Positions 18,735 through 27,085 of a stretch of 34,124 nt of DNA are shown piece by piece. The notes below the pieces were generated by a model. It ran no database searches. It worked only from the letters and a program-made list of their open reading frames with translations, and had not been told where the DNA came from. Where the stretch lies: NCBI GenBank assembly GCA_903828665.1, contig CAIKMZ010000048.1, positions 1 to 34,124 on the forward strand, given 5' to 3'. Numbering within the stretch: position 1 is the stretch's first letter; every line of letters starts with the position of its first letter. The position numbers were made by a program, and so were the translations under genes. Source of the DNA: an uncultured beta proteobacterium. GTDB lineage: Bacteria; Pseudomonadota; Gammaproteobacteria; Burkholderiales; Burkholderiaceae_C.

Positions 18735-19736
18735 CTACTCGGCCTTGATGGCTTGCGCTGCGATCACGCCGCCGAGCAGGGCGGTGTCAAGCTTGACGCG
18801 GTTGGACAGACCCTCGGATGAAGTGCCCACCACCTGCCAGCCCTGCACGAACAGCTTCTGGCGCATCTCCGGCGTACGTGCGATCTCGCTGAACAAGGTT
18901 GACAATTTGAGCGCGATCGGCTTGGGCAGCGACTTGGGCGCTGCAATGGCGTTCCAGATCTCGAGGCTGAAGCCCTGCACGCCAGCCTCGCTCATGCTGG
19001 GCAGCTCGGGCACCAGGGTGCTGCGCCCGCTGGAGGTCACGCCGATGGCGCGCAGCTTGCCGGCTTTGATCTGGGCCATGGCGAGCGCGGGTGGCAGCAT
19101 CGCCAATTGCAACTGGCCGCCGAGCATGCCGTTCGCCACCTGCGGGTAGCCGGGGTAGGGGACGTGGACCGGGTTCATGCCGGTCTTGCTCTTGAGCCAC
19201 TCCATGCCGATGTGACCCACCGTGCCGACACCGGGTGTGCCGTAGCTCCACTTGTCGCCGGCCTTGCGCGCAGCTGCCAGGAACTCCTGCGCCGTGGCAC
19301 CGGGCGCACCCACCGGTGCCGTCAGCACCAGAGGCGAGACGCCAATCAGGCTGATCGGTGTCAGATCGGTGAGCGGGTCGTAATTGAGCTTCGGGTTGAG
19401 CAGTTTGGCAATGGTCATGTTGCCGTTGATCATGAGGCCGATGGTGTGGTCGTCGGTGGCCTTGGCAACGTAGTCGGCAGCGATATTGCCGCCGGCGCCG
19501 ACCTTGTTTTCAACAATCACCGTCTGGCCCAAAGCCCGGCTCAGTGGATCCGCCAGCGTGCGCGCTGTCAGGTCGGGCGACGAGCCGGCGGGAAATCCGA
19601 CGATGATGCGAACGGTCCTGCTCGGCCATGCCGCTGCCGGTGCTGATGTCTTGGGGGTGCTCTGGGCGGTGGCCCAGGGCGAGAGTGCCGCCATCGCGAT
19701 GACCATCGCGGCGCGACGGAGTCTCAAGTGCCTCAT
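18735..19736 (-). CDS. Bug-family tripartite tricarboxylate transporter substrate-binding protein
   Basis: The 333-residue periplasmic binding protein of the TctC/Bug family has a signal peptide (residues 1-25, MRHLRLRR then a hydrophobic run ending ATAQ). The ligand-binding core is typical: WPSRTVRIIVGFPAGSSPD near residue 37, VIVENKVGAGGNIAADYVAK near 75, and the YGTPGVGTVGHIGMEWLK helix near 165, with a C-terminal helix pair. No TctA or TctB membrane genes are nearby, as is common for the many orphan Bug proteins of Burkholderiales; the ligand (often a carboxylate) is unknown. An AGGA site precedes the ATG. It lies 76 bases downstream of rpoH on the same strand. Confidence 0.94.
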   Translation of the reverse strand: MRHLRLRRAAMVIAMAALSPWATAQSTPKTSAPAAAWPSRTVRIIVGFPAGSSPDLTARTLADPLSRALGQTVIVENKVGAGGNIAADYVAKATDDHTIGLMINGNMTIAKLLNPKLNYDPLTDLTPISLIGVSPLVLTAPVGAPGATAQEFLAAARKAGDKWSYGTPGVGTVGHIGMEWLKSKTGMNPVHVPYPGYPQVANGMLGGQLQLAMLPPALAMAQIKAGKLRAIGVTSSGRSTLVPELPSMSEAGVQGFSLEIWNAIAAPKSLPKPIALKLSTLFSEIARTPEMRQKLFVQGWQVVGTSSEGLSNRVKLDTALLGGVIAAQAIKAE

Positions 19737-19812
19737 GTCGAATCCTGCCTGTTGAAAACGCCTATTGTCGCCGACCGCAATCGGCGTTCGTGGCGCCAGC
19801 GAAGGCGGCCAA

Positions 19813-20754
19813 TCAGGCGTATTCGACCAGCGCCTTCTTCATTTTCTTCATGGCCGCCACCTCGATCTGGCGGATGCGCTCGGCGCTGACGCCATATTCG
19901 TCAGCCAGCTCGTGCAGCGTCATGCCGCCCGAGTTGTCGTCGTTCACCTTGAGCCAGCGTTCTTCGACAATGCGCCGGCTGCGCGCGTCGAGTGTTCCGA
20001 GCGCGGTGGCGATGCCATCGCTGGCCAGCAGGTCGCGCTCGCGCGCCTCAATCATCGCCGTCGGTTCGTGCCGGCTGTCCGTCAGGTAGGCAATCGGACC
20101 GAAGGCGTCGTCCTCACCGTCTGCCGAGGTCGGGTCGAGCAGAACATCGCCGCCCGCGAGCCGGGTTTCCATTTCGATGACTTCTTCACGCTTGACGTTG
20201 AGCTCACGCGCCATGCCGTCGATCTGCTCCTCGTTGAGCGAGTCGCGGTGCGTGCCGGCATCGGCCGCGGCATCGTCGGACTTGTAGCGCTGCTTCATCG
20301 AGCGCAGGTTAAAAAACAGTTTGCGCTGGGCCTTGGTCGTGGCGACCTTGACCATGCGCCAGTTCTTCAGGATGTATTCATGGATTTCGGCCTTGATCCA
20401 GTGCAGCGCATAGCTCACCAGGCGCACGCCGTGGTCGGGGTCGAAGCGCTTGACGGCCTTCATCAGGCCGACGTTGCCTTCCTGGATCAGGTCGCCATGC
20501 GGCAGACCGTAGCCGAGGTACTGACGCGATACCGACACCACCAGGCGCAGGTGCGACAACACCAGTTTTCCGGCCGCGTCCAGGTCATTGTCCTGGCGGA
20601 ATTTGCGCGCGAACTCCTGCTCCTGCTCTAGCGTGAGCATGGGCAGCCGGTTGGCGGCCGAGATGTAGGCGTCCAGATTGCCCAGCGACGGAACCATCGA
20701 CCACGGGTTCGCGACTGCGAGCGCGCCGGTGGAAGCGTCTGTGTGAAGAGCCAT
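19813..20754 (-). CDS. rpoH: heat-shock sigma factor RpoH (sigma-32)
   Basis: The 313-residue group 3 sigma factor directs RNA polymerase to heat-shock promoters. Region 2 is intact (LRLVVSVSRQYLGYGLPHGDLIQEGN, then LMKAVKRFDPDHGVRLVSYALHWIKAEIHEYIL). The RpoH box follows (QRKLFFNLR), which distinguishes RpoH from other sigmas and takes part in FtsH/DnaK control. Region 4 ends with the helix-turn-helix LHELADEYGVSAERIRQIEVAAMKK. The start is the ATG at 20754, with a strong AGGAGG site at 20760-20765 and 5-base spacing; the longer frame to 20775 ignores it. A perfect CIRCE operator lies 32 bases upstream, so HrcA repression is likely. Confidence 0.97.
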   Translation of the reverse strand: MALHTDASTGALAVANPWSMVPSLGNLDAYISAANRLPMLTLEQEQEFARKFRQDNDLDAAGKLVLSHLRLVVSVSRQYLGYGLPHGDLIQEGNVGLMKAVKRFDPDHGVRLVSYALHWIKAEIHEYILKNWRMVKVATTKAQRKLFFNLRSMKQRYKSDDAAADAGTHRDSLNEEQIDGMARELNVKREEVIEMETRLAGGDVLLDPTSADGEDDAFGPIAYLTDSRHEPTAMIEARERDLLASDGIATALGTLDARSRRIVEERWLKVNDDNSGGMTLHELADEYGVSAERIRQIEVAAMKKMKKALVEYA

Positions 20755-20784
20755 GCAAACCTCCTTTTTCCTCATAGGTTTCTA

Positions 20785-20815
20785 TATTAGCACTCTATTG
20801 AGTCGAGTGCTAATA
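20785..20815 (-). promoter_or_regulatory. CIRCE operator (HrcA site) upstream of rpoH
   Basis: An exact match to the CIRCE consensus is present: TTAGCACTC at 20787-20795, a 9-base spacer, and GAGTGCTAA at 20805-20813. The inverted repeat extends outward, giving at least 11-bp arms (TATTAGCACTC / GAGTGCTAATA). CIRCE is the binding site of the repressor HrcA, usually found at groESL and dnaK; here it sits 32 bases upstream of the rpoH ATG. A -35/-10 pair is not clear (TTGAAC at 20821-20826 on the reverse strand is a candidate -35), but the operator probably overlaps the promoter or start site. hrcA is not in the window. Confidence 0.93.
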
Positions 20816-21199
20816 TGAAAGTTCAATCGGATTGACAGCTAGCCTCAATCGCTGTCGCAGATGCCTGTCAGGCCCAGCGCGTCTTGCGCGGCCCACTCGA
20901 GAATTGGAGCCGTAAGGCCTCGAAAAGTTCCGGAAATACACGGATCGGCAGAGGTATTTCAGGTAACCTGATGTCAGACCGATCCTGATCCGGTGGCGAA
21001 CGCCAATCAAAGGCGGGCAGTGGACCGGGGCCCGAGGCACGGGGTGTGCATTGCGGGATCCGGATTTCCCGTGCCGATCGGTCTTTGCGTTTGCTCAATT
21101 CGCAAATTCCAACGCCTTGGCCTAATCAATGGTACGGGCGCCTCGTGCGCAATCGCAGTAGCGGCTCGCCAAGCCAGCTGATGAACGCGAAAGCGACAC
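20816..21199. other. 384-base gap without a supported gene
   Basis: Between the rpoH operator and the second diguanylate cyclase, only short frames exist on both strands (for example 20993-21181 forward and 20810-21040 reverse). They lack ribosome sites, family motifs or plausible composition. No tRNA-like fold was found. The left part is likely rpoH promoter DNA (reverse strand) and the right part promoter and leader DNA for the cyclase gene; I could not place hexamers with confidence. Confidence 0.5.
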
Positions 21200-22444
21200 A
21201 TGACCAATCCGAAGCCTTCTCCCCGCCAGTCCTGGGTTTGGCGCGAACTTGAACGGCTAAGCACCTGCGCCAGCCAGAACGCATTGGTCGCCGAGGAATT
21301 TGCGCGTGAAAACCTGCGTCGTTTGCGTCTTGCAGCCCCGACCATCGTGTCGGTCAACTTGGCTGTCTTTCTGCTGTTTGTGTTCAATGACGTGACGATC
21401 GGCGCACGACAGGCACGGTGGTCCGGCGCGATCCTCATCATCCACGGAGTGATGGGGGTCATGTTCATCGCAGTCGGTCTGCTGGCGCATTGGCGGCTCA
21501 AGCGTCCACCGCATCGGGTCTGGGATCAGGTGCTCGGGTTGACAGGAACTGCCGGCCTGGCGCTCGGCACCGCCGCGTTGTCCATCGTCGATCAGTGGGT
21601 CAAGCAGGGGATCATGACGATTGTGATCGGCTTCATGGCTGGCAGCATGGTCTTCCTGATCCGTCCCTTCCATGCCGTTGTGCTGTTCTGCAGTGCGGGC
21701 GTGATCGGGGTTGTCGGTCTTGCGCTCACGCAAACCAGCCCGGTGGTCCTGATCAGCGATCAGGCCACCCTGGTTGCGGCAGTGGTCGCTGCAATCTTCC
21801 TGGCCAGCCTGCTGTGGCGCGAACGGACGGTCAACACACTGCTGCGGCGCTCGTTGCGGGACAGCCATGCGGTTCTGGAACAGAAACAGGCGGAACTCGA
21901 GATCCTGGCGCGCAACGACCCTTTGACGGGTCTTTTCAACCGGCGCGAGTTCACACGCCTGGCTGGCATCGAACTGGCGCGCGCCAAGCGGCAGAACATT
22001 CCGACGGCATTCGTCATGGTCGATCTGGATTTGTTCAAGCATGTCAACGACAGCTGGGGCCATCCGGTCGGCGACGAGGTGCTGAAGAACACGGCTCGTG
22101 TTCTGCTCGGGGGCGCGCGTCAGGCCGACGTGGTCGCCCGTGTCGGCGGTGAGGAAATGTCGCTGCTCTTGCCCAATACCGATGAGGCGGCTGCCGTGAC
22201 GCTCGCCAATCGCCTGCGCGAAGCCTTGGAGCGCACGCCCCTGGAGCGGGACGGACAGGTGATTCCGGTTACCGCCAGCTTCGGCGTTGCCGTGGTGCCC
22301 CCCGGCTCACAGGCCAATCTGGAAAATGCCTACATCGCGGCCGATCAGGCTTTGTACAAGGCCAAGGAGCGCGGGCGCAACCGGGTCGAGTGCGCGCCGG
22401 TGCGAAGTGGCGCGCTGCCGGGTGAAACCACAAGCGGTGCCTGA
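21200..22444 (+). CDS. membrane diguanylate cyclase with GGEEM active site
   Basis: The 414-residue protein has about six predicted membrane helices (residues 45-205), a short coiled-coil linker with RRSLRDSHAVLEQKQAELE (216-234), and a GGDEF domain (238-400). The active-site loop reads GGEEM (316-320) instead of GG(D/E)EF; the metal- and GTP-binding Gly-Gly-Glu-Glu part is intact and only the last position changes. An I-site RQAD lies five residues before it (307-310). NDPLTGLFNRREF and VMVDLDLFKHVND, the other nucleotide and metal motifs, are present. It probably makes c-di-GMP, with altered activity possible. The sensory input of the membrane part is unknown. A weak purine-rich site precedes the ATG. 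Confidence 0.9.
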   Translation: MTNPKPSPRQSWVWRELERLSTCASQNALVAEEFARENLRRLRLAAPTIVSVNLAVFLLFVFNDVTIGARQARWSGAILIIHGVMGVMFIAVGLLAHWRLKRPPHRVWDQVLGLTGTAGLALGTAALSIVDQWVKQGIMTIVIGFMAGSMVFLIRPFHAVVLFCSAGVIGVVGLALTQTSPVVLISDQATLVAAVVAAIFLASLLWRERTVNTLLRRSLRDSHAVLEQKQAELEILARNDPLTGLFNRREFTRLAGIELARAKRQNIPTAFVMVDLDLFKHVNDSWGHPVGDEVLKNTARVLLGGARQADVVARVGGEEMSLLLPNTDEAAAVTLANRLREALERTPLERDGQVIPVTASFGVAVVPPGSQANLENAYIAADQALYKAKERGRNRVECAPVRSGALPGETTSGA

Positions 22445-22561
22445 AGCCCGACCCTTGCCGGTCTCCGCAAAGACCACAGGCCGCTCTCTCGGCCAAGATG
22501 CCGTACCATGCGCGTGCCCGGTTCCCGAAACCGTTCCTGATTGCGAAAGACTGCCTTTTTC

Positions 22562-23425
22562 ATGGAAAACCCATCTGCTTACACGCCCCCCCGGATCTGG
22601 TCTGCCGACAAGCAAAGCGGAGGCCGTTTCGCCAGCATCAATCGTCCGACCGCCGGGCCGACCCACGAAAAGGCGTTGCCGGTCGGGCGCCATCCGATGC
22701 AGCTCTATTCCCTGGGCACGCCCAACGGGGTCAAGGTCACCGTGATGCTGGAAGAACTGCTCGCAGCGGGACATGCGGGCGCAGAGTACGACGCCTGGCT
22801 GATCCGGATCAACGAAGGCGAGCAGTTCGGCAGCGGCTTTGTCTCGGTCAACCCCAACTCCAAGATCCCGGCGCTGCTCGATTGCAGTGGACCGACGCCG
22901 ATCCGGGTGTTCGAGTCCGGTGCGATCCTGGTCTATCTGGCCGAGAAGTTCGGGGCCTTTCTTCCCGTTGACGTAGCCATTCGCGCCGAATGCCTGTCTT
23001 GGCTGTTCTGGCAGATGGGCAGTGCGCCCTTTCTCGGCGGCGGCTTCGGTCATTTCTACGCCTACGCGCCGACCAAGATCGAATACGCGATTGATCGCTA
23101 CGCCATGGAAGTCAAACGCCAGCTTGACGTGCTCGACCAACGCCTCGCGCAGAGTCCTTACCTGGCGGGCGATGAATACACGATTGCCGACATGGCGGTC
23201 TGGCCCTGGTACGGCACGCTGGTCAAGGGCCAGCTATACGAAGCGGGCGAATTCCTGCAAGTTCAGGCGTATACCCATGTCTTGCGCTGGACCAACCAGA
23301 TTGCGCAACGACCGGCTGTTCAGCGCGGACGCAGGGTTAACCGCACTTGGGGTGAACCGGGCAGCCAGTTGCACGAGCGCCATGACGCGGCTGACTTCGA
23401 AAGCAGAACACAGGACAAGCCCTAA
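22562..23425 (+). CDS. yghU: YghU-type glutathione transferase (disulfide-bond oxidoreductase)
   Basis: The 287-residue protein closely resembles E. coli YghU, a Nu-class glutathione transferase with GSSG/disulfide-bond reductase activity. It has the characteristic N-terminal extension (RIWSADKQSGGRFASINRP), then HPMQLYSLGTPNGVKVTVML for the thioredoxin-like domain, VNPNSKIPALLD (cis-Pro) and FESGAILVYLAEKFG (glutathione gamma-glutamyl contact). The C-terminal helical domain has FLGGGFGHFYAYAPTKIEYA and GDEYTIADMAVWPWYG. It ends QLHERHDAADFE, nearly identical to YghU as I recall it. The start is the ATG at 22562; a TTG at 22541 is less likely. It is in the same direction as the RIO-type kinase gene 32 bases downstream. 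Confidence 0.94.
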   Translation: MENPSAYTPPRIWSADKQSGGRFASINRPTAGPTHEKALPVGRHPMQLYSLGTPNGVKVTVMLEELLAAGHAGAEYDAWLIRINEGEQFGSGFVSVNPNSKIPALLDCSGPTPIRVFESGAILVYLAEKFGAFLPVDVAIRAECLSWLFWQMGSAPFLGGGFGHFYAYAPTKIEYAIDRYAMEVKRQLDVLDQRLAQSPYLAGDEYTIADMAVWPWYGTLVKGQLYEAGEFLQVQAYTHVLRWTNQIAQRPAVQRGRRVNRTWGEPGSQLHERHDAADFESRTQDKP

Positions 23426-23457
23426 GGCACTTTGGCGTCAAGGCGCAAAATGCCTTG

Positions 23458-24306
23458 ATGAAACCACCGCTCAGACTTCAATCCCTCATTGAAGAAGGCC
23501 TGATCGACACCGTTGTTCGCCAGTTGATGAGCGGCAAGGAGGCGATGGTCTTCGTCGTTCGCTGCGGTGACGAGACACGCTGCGCCAAGATCTACAAGGA
23601 GGCAACAGCGCGCAGCTTTCGCCAGGCCGTGGATTACACCGAAAACCGCAAGGTCAAGAATTCGCGCCAGGCGCGCGCCATGGCCAAGGGCACAAAGTTT
23701 GGCCGCCAGGCTCAGGAGGCCGCATGGCAAAGCGCCGAGGTGGACGCGCTCTACCGTCTCGCCGCGGCAGGCGTTCGCGTGCCGCAGCCGTTCAATTTTC
23801 ATGACGGCGTGTTGCTGATGGAACTGGTCGTGGATGCACAGGGCGATGCGGCGCCGCGTCTCAATGATGTCGCCTTCACGCCCGAACAGGCGCGCTCCCA
23901 CCACGCGACGCTGATCTCGGAGGTGGTACGCATGCTGTGCGCCGGCGTCATCCATGGCGACCTCTCGGAGTTCAACATCCTGCTGGCGGCCGATGGCCCC
24001 GTGATCATCGACCTGCCGCAGGCGGTCGACGCAGCCGGCAACAACCACGCCCAGCGCATGCTGCTGCGCGACGTCGCCAACCTGCGCGATTTCTTCGGAA
24101 AGTTCGCCCCCGAGCTGCTCGGCACCGACTATGGCCCTGAAATATGGGGTCTCTACCAGGCCGGCGTGCTTTCCACGGACCTGGTTCTGACGGGATGTTT
24201 CAAACGCGAAGCTGCACCAGTGGACGTCGGCGGTGTCATGCGCGAGATCGACGACGCGCGCTCTGAAGAGGCGGCACGCCGGCTGCGCATGCTCGCGCCG
24301 CCCTGA
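23458..24306 (+). CDS. RIO1-type serine/threonine kinase-like protein
   Basis: The 282-residue protein has the RIO-kinase fold. A short flexible loop with SGKEAMVFVV (residues 25-34) stands in for the glycine-rich loop, and the ATP lysine is K44 in CAKIYKE. The catalytic loop is IHGDLSEFNILL (H166, D168, N173), and the metal-binding Asp is D185 in IIDLPQAVD, all as in RIO1. In bacteria such proteins occur widely but their targets are unknown; archaeal and eukaryotic RIO1 acts in small-subunit ribosome maturation. The ATG at 23458 directly follows an in-frame TTG. It is convergent with the DUF2249 gene and follows yghU. Confidence 0.88.
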   Translation: MKPPLRLQSLIEEGLIDTVVRQLMSGKEAMVFVVRCGDETRCAKIYKEATARSFRQAVDYTENRKVKNSRQARAMAKGTKFGRQAQEAAWQSAEVDALYRLAAAGVRVPQPFNFHDGVLLMELVVDAQGDAAPRLNDVAFTPEQARSHHATLISEVVRMLCAGVIHGDLSEFNILLAADGPVIIDLPQAVDAAGNNHAQRMLLRDVANLRDFFGKFAPELLGTDYGPEIWGLYQAGVLSTDLVLTGCFKREAAPVDVGGVMREIDDARSEEAARRLRMLAPP

Positions 24307-24321
24307 CCGGCCGATCGTCGT

Positions 24322-24337
24322 CGCCGGTCACCCGGCG
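24322..24337. terminator. possible two-way terminator hairpin
   Basis: Between the convergent RIO-kinase and DUF2249 genes there is a perfect 6-bp CGCCGG / CCGGCG stem with a TCAC loop. The position suits a shared terminator, but no T-run follows on either strand, so it would be weak or factor-assisted. Confidence 0.35.
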
Positions 24338-24352
24338 CGGATGTCAAACCGG

Positions 24353-24613
24353 TCAGAGGCGCGCGAAGTCAATCACGATATCGCCGGGCAGCCGGTGCAC
24401 GTAATGAATCGTGACGGCCTCCCCGTAGCGGGCGTTGAGTTGCTGCAGCAGCGGAATCGGATCGTGATCGTTGCAAAAGCGCATGGTCTCCCCCGGTTGC
24501 AGGGAGTCGAGCGCGCCGAAGATGGCGGCGTGCCGGAAGCGCTTGGCAACGCCGCGCGCATCGAAAGGATAGACCGCTTCGGCGGTGATGTGACTGGTGG
24601 CGCAGGAACTCAT
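24353..24613 (-). CDS. DUF2249 domain protein linked to nitric oxide reductase
   Basis: The 86-residue protein has a DUF2249-like core: FDARGVAKRFRHAAIFGALDSL, then GETMRFCNDHDPIPLLQQL, then the final IHYVHRLPGDIVIDFARL. The NDHDP motif near residues 48-52 is diagnostic. DUF2249 proteins recur beside denitrification and NO-stress genes; their biochemical role is unknown. It starts 41 bases after the norB stop, on the same strand, with a GGAG site before the ATG at 24613, so it is probably in the NsrR-controlled norB operon. A much longer frame (to 25573) runs over norB in another frame and is not real. Confidence 0.88.
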   Translation of the reverse strand: MSSCATSHITAEAVYPFDARGVAKRFRHAAIFGALDSLQPGETMRFCNDHDPIPLLQQLNARYGEAVTIHYVHRLPGDIVIDFARL

Positions 24614-24654
24614 GATGATCTCCGGTTGGTTGAATGTGAGGGCACAGCGTCGCT

Positions 24655-26934
24655 TCAAGCGCGCTCGGTCGCCGTTGTCGGGATCGCTGCCGGCGCCTTG
24701 CGCTTGGCCCCCCGCAGCAGGCGCAGGGCGAACCAGGCCAGGAACAGCGTGCCGGCTGCGAACACCAGGTCGCCCGGCATCCGCAGCCAGACCAGCGTCT
24801 CCATCAGCTTGGAGTGAACCACTTCCGGCGAGCGCGCAAACCACATGCCCTGGGTGATGCTGGCCCAAGCCTGGTAGATGCCGGCGGGCACCAGCGAGAT
24901 GAAGACCATCATGGCCAGGCCGATGTTGAGCGACCAGAACATGGGCTGCAACAGGCGGTCCGACCAGGCGGCGCGCTCGGTCAGGCCGCGCAGGCAGAAC
25001 AGCAGCAGGCCGATGCCCAGCATGCCGTAGACGCCGAACAGCGCGGCATGACCATGCGCGGCCGTCATGTTCAGCCCTTGCATGTAGTACAGCGCAATCG
25101 GCGTGTTGATTGAGAAGCCGAGCAGGCCCGCGCCCACCACGTTCCAGAAGCCCACGGCGATGAAACACAGGATCGACCACTTGTAGCTTTGCACCCAGGG
25201 CGCGGCTTTGGACCGCTGGTAGTTGCGAAAGGCCTCGACACCGATCATCGCCAGCGGAACCACCTCGAGCGCCGAGAACATGGCGCCGATCGCGATCACG
25301 AAGGTCGGCGTGCCGGTGAAGTAGAGGTGATGCAAGGTGCCCAGGATGCCGCCGAACAGGAACACGATGGTCTCCAGCACGATCGCACTGTTGGCGGTGC
25401 TGGCGCGGATCAGGCCCAGGCGTGTGAACAACAGGGCAATCACAGCCGTCGCAAACACTTCGAAGAAGCCTTCCACCCACAGGTGAACCAGCCACCAGCG
25501 CCAGTATTCGATCATCGAGTAATGCGTGTGTGGGCCCCAGGTCAGGGACGTCGCATAGAACCCGCCGATGCACAGCGCGGCCAGGAACACCATGGCGATC
25601 AGGCCGCGGCTCTCGGAAGGCGTCTTCAAGGCCGGCATCAGGCCGCGACCGAGCAGCGTGACCCAGAACAGCAGACCGATGAACAGCAGCACCTGCCAGA
25701 CGCGTCCCATGCTGGTGAACTCCAGACCCTGGTTGCCGATCCAGAAGCTGAAGCTGTTGCCCATGTGCTGCATCGTGCCCAGCCAGCCGAAGGCGGTGGA
25801 GCCGACCACGATGAACAGCAGGGCGTAGAACAGGACGTCGACGCCGAGCTTCTGGTACTTCGGCTCATGGCCCGAGATCGCGGGTGCGATGTAAAGGCCG
25901 GTCGCCAGCCAGGCGGTCGCAATCCACAGCACGGCGAACTGGGTGTGGATGGTGCGGCTTACCGTATAGGGCAGGATCTGCGCCAGCGGAAAGCCGAAGA
26001 AACTCGAACCTTCGACCGCGTAATGCGCCGTGATCGCCCCCATGCCCACCTGCGCCAGGATCAGGCCGATGACGACGAAGAAATACTTCTTGGTCGCCTT
26101 CATCGACGGCGTGGGCTTCAGATCGAACAGCGGATCGGTCTTGGGTGGCGTCGGATCGCCTTCTTCCTTGGTGCTCGAGTGGTAAAGAATCATGCCCGCG
26201 ATCGCGGCGATCATGAAGATGATGCTGGCGATCGACCAGATGCCGGCGCCAGCGGTCGGGTTGTTGTCCACCAGCGGCTCATGCGGCCAGTTGCTGGTGT
26301 AGCTCAGGTCAGCCTCGCCGGGCCGGTCGGTGGCGGCCGACCAGGCGGCCCAGAACATGAAGGCCGGCAGTGCCTGGCGATCGAGCGCGTCGGGCAGCGA
26401 GCCCGGGTTCATCGCGTACTGTTCGCGCAGTTTGTCGAGCGACGGATCGGTGCCGAACAGGCCGCTGTAATGCTGCGCCACTTGCTGAACCGCTTGTGCG
26501 CGCTCGGGCGAAAGCGTGATGCTCTCGGTCGCCGCATCGAACGTGTTGCGCCGCATTTCGACCTTGAGTCGGGCGTTGAGTTCGGCCTGCTGGCCGACGC
26601 TCAGGTCGGCGAAAGACTTGCCGAAATCAGCTTGCGCCCAGATTGTCCGCAATGCTAGCGCTTCGCGGTGCAGCCAGTCGGCCGACCAGTCGGGCGCGAC
26701 ATAGCTGCCGTGACCCCAGACCGAGCCAAGTTGCTGGCCGCCGGCGGCCAACCAGGCCTCCTGCCCGCGCTGGACCTGGCCTGGCGAGAACAGCACCGTT
26801 CCTTTGGTGCTGATGACTTGTTTCGGAATCGGCGGCGCAGTCAGATAGATTTCTGTTCCGACCCAGCCGAGGACGGCAAAGGACAGAACACAGATGACGG
26901 CGAGCCAAGTCCAGAGTTTGCGCGTTGCATGCAT
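24655..26934 (-). CDS. norB: quinol-dependent nitric oxide reductase qNor (NorB)
   Basis: At 759 residues this is the long, single-subunit form of NO reductase that takes electrons from quinol and reduces NO to N2O. The N-terminal NorC-like extension (residues 10-230, with GQEAWLAAGGQQLGSVWGHG) has no CxxCH, so there is no haem c, as expected for qNor. The haem-copper-oxidase-like core follows, with candidate ligands H330 (RTIHTQFAVLW), H484 (WWLVHLWVEG), H535/H536 (GTLHHLYFTG) and H627/H629 (AAHGHAALFGVYG). It detoxifies NO or acts in partial denitrification. An AAGGAA site precedes the ATG. A candidate NsrR operator lies 65-90 bases upstream, and the DUF2249 gene follows. Confidence 0.96.
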   Translation of the reverse strand: MHATRKLWTWLAVICVLSFAVLGWVGTEIYLTAPPIPKQVISTKGTVLFSPGQVQRGQEAWLAAGGQQLGSVWGHGSYVAPDWSADWLHREALALRTIWAQADFGKSFADLSVGQQAELNARLKVEMRRNTFDAATESITLSPERAQAVQQVAQHYSGLFGTDPSLDKLREQYAMNPGSLPDALDRQALPAFMFWAAWSAATDRPGEADLSYTSNWPHEPLVDNNPTAGAGIWSIASIIFMIAAIAGMILYHSSTKEEGDPTPPKTDPLFDLKPTPSMKATKKYFFVVIGLILAQVGMGAITAHYAVEGSSFFGFPLAQILPYTVSRTIHTQFAVLWIATAWLATGLYIAPAISGHEPKYQKLGVDVLFYALLFIVVGSTAFGWLGTMQHMGNSFSFWIGNQGLEFTSMGRVWQVLLFIGLLFWVTLLGRGLMPALKTPSESRGLIAMVFLAALCIGGFYATSLTWGPHTHYSMIEYWRWWLVHLWVEGFFEVFATAVIALLFTRLGLIRASTANSAIVLETIVFLFGGILGTLHHLYFTGTPTFVIAIGAMFSALEVVPLAMIGVEAFRNYQRSKAAPWVQSYKWSILCFIAVGFWNVVGAGLLGFSINTPIALYYMQGLNMTAAHGHAALFGVYGMLGIGLLLFCLRGLTERAAWSDRLLQPMFWSLNIGLAMMVFISLVPAGIYQAWASITQGMWFARSPEVVHSKLMETLVWLRMPGDLVFAAGTLFLAWFALRLLRGAKRKAPAAIPTTATERA

Positions 26935-26997
26935 GGCAAGGGTTCCTTGTTGGTCGTTTTTGAACAGAAGTGGTCGAAATTCGGATCGAACACGGCA

Positions 26998-27024
26998 TAA
27001 AGATGTATCTTATGTGCATCTTTA
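26998..27024 (-). promoter_or_regulatory. NsrR-like operator overlapping the norB promoter
   Basis: A near-perfect inverted repeat has arms TAAAGATGTA and TGCATCTTTA separated by a short AT-rich centre. It matches the NsrR consensus as I know it (AAGATGyA...TrCATCTT) at almost every conserved position. NsrR is the NO-sensing iron-sulfur repressor that controls norB and hmp in betaproteobacteria. On the reverse strand a TTGCGT, 17 bases, TAAGAT promoter can be drawn with its -10 inside the repeat, which would suit repression. The operator also lies between norB and divergent selD. nsrR itself is not in the window. Confidence 0.85.
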
Positions 27025-27085
27025 AAAATACGCAATGTAAGACCACGCCTGGTCGAGGGTCAATGCGGGTCGTTCTGCTGTTAAT

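Noticed and set aside
20993..21181. Short forward frame of 62 codons in the rpoH-cyclase gap
   Set aside because: No ribosome site, no hydrophobic or domain pattern, and an overlapping reverse frame of similar length exists.
24614..25573. Upstream part of a 406-codon frame over norB
   Set aside because: Only its last 86 codons (24353-24613) match a known family; the rest is an out-of-frame reading of norB.
25189..26658. Forward frame of 489 codons opposite norB
   Set aside because: It is an antisense shadow, Arg/Gln/His-rich, with no start signal or domain.
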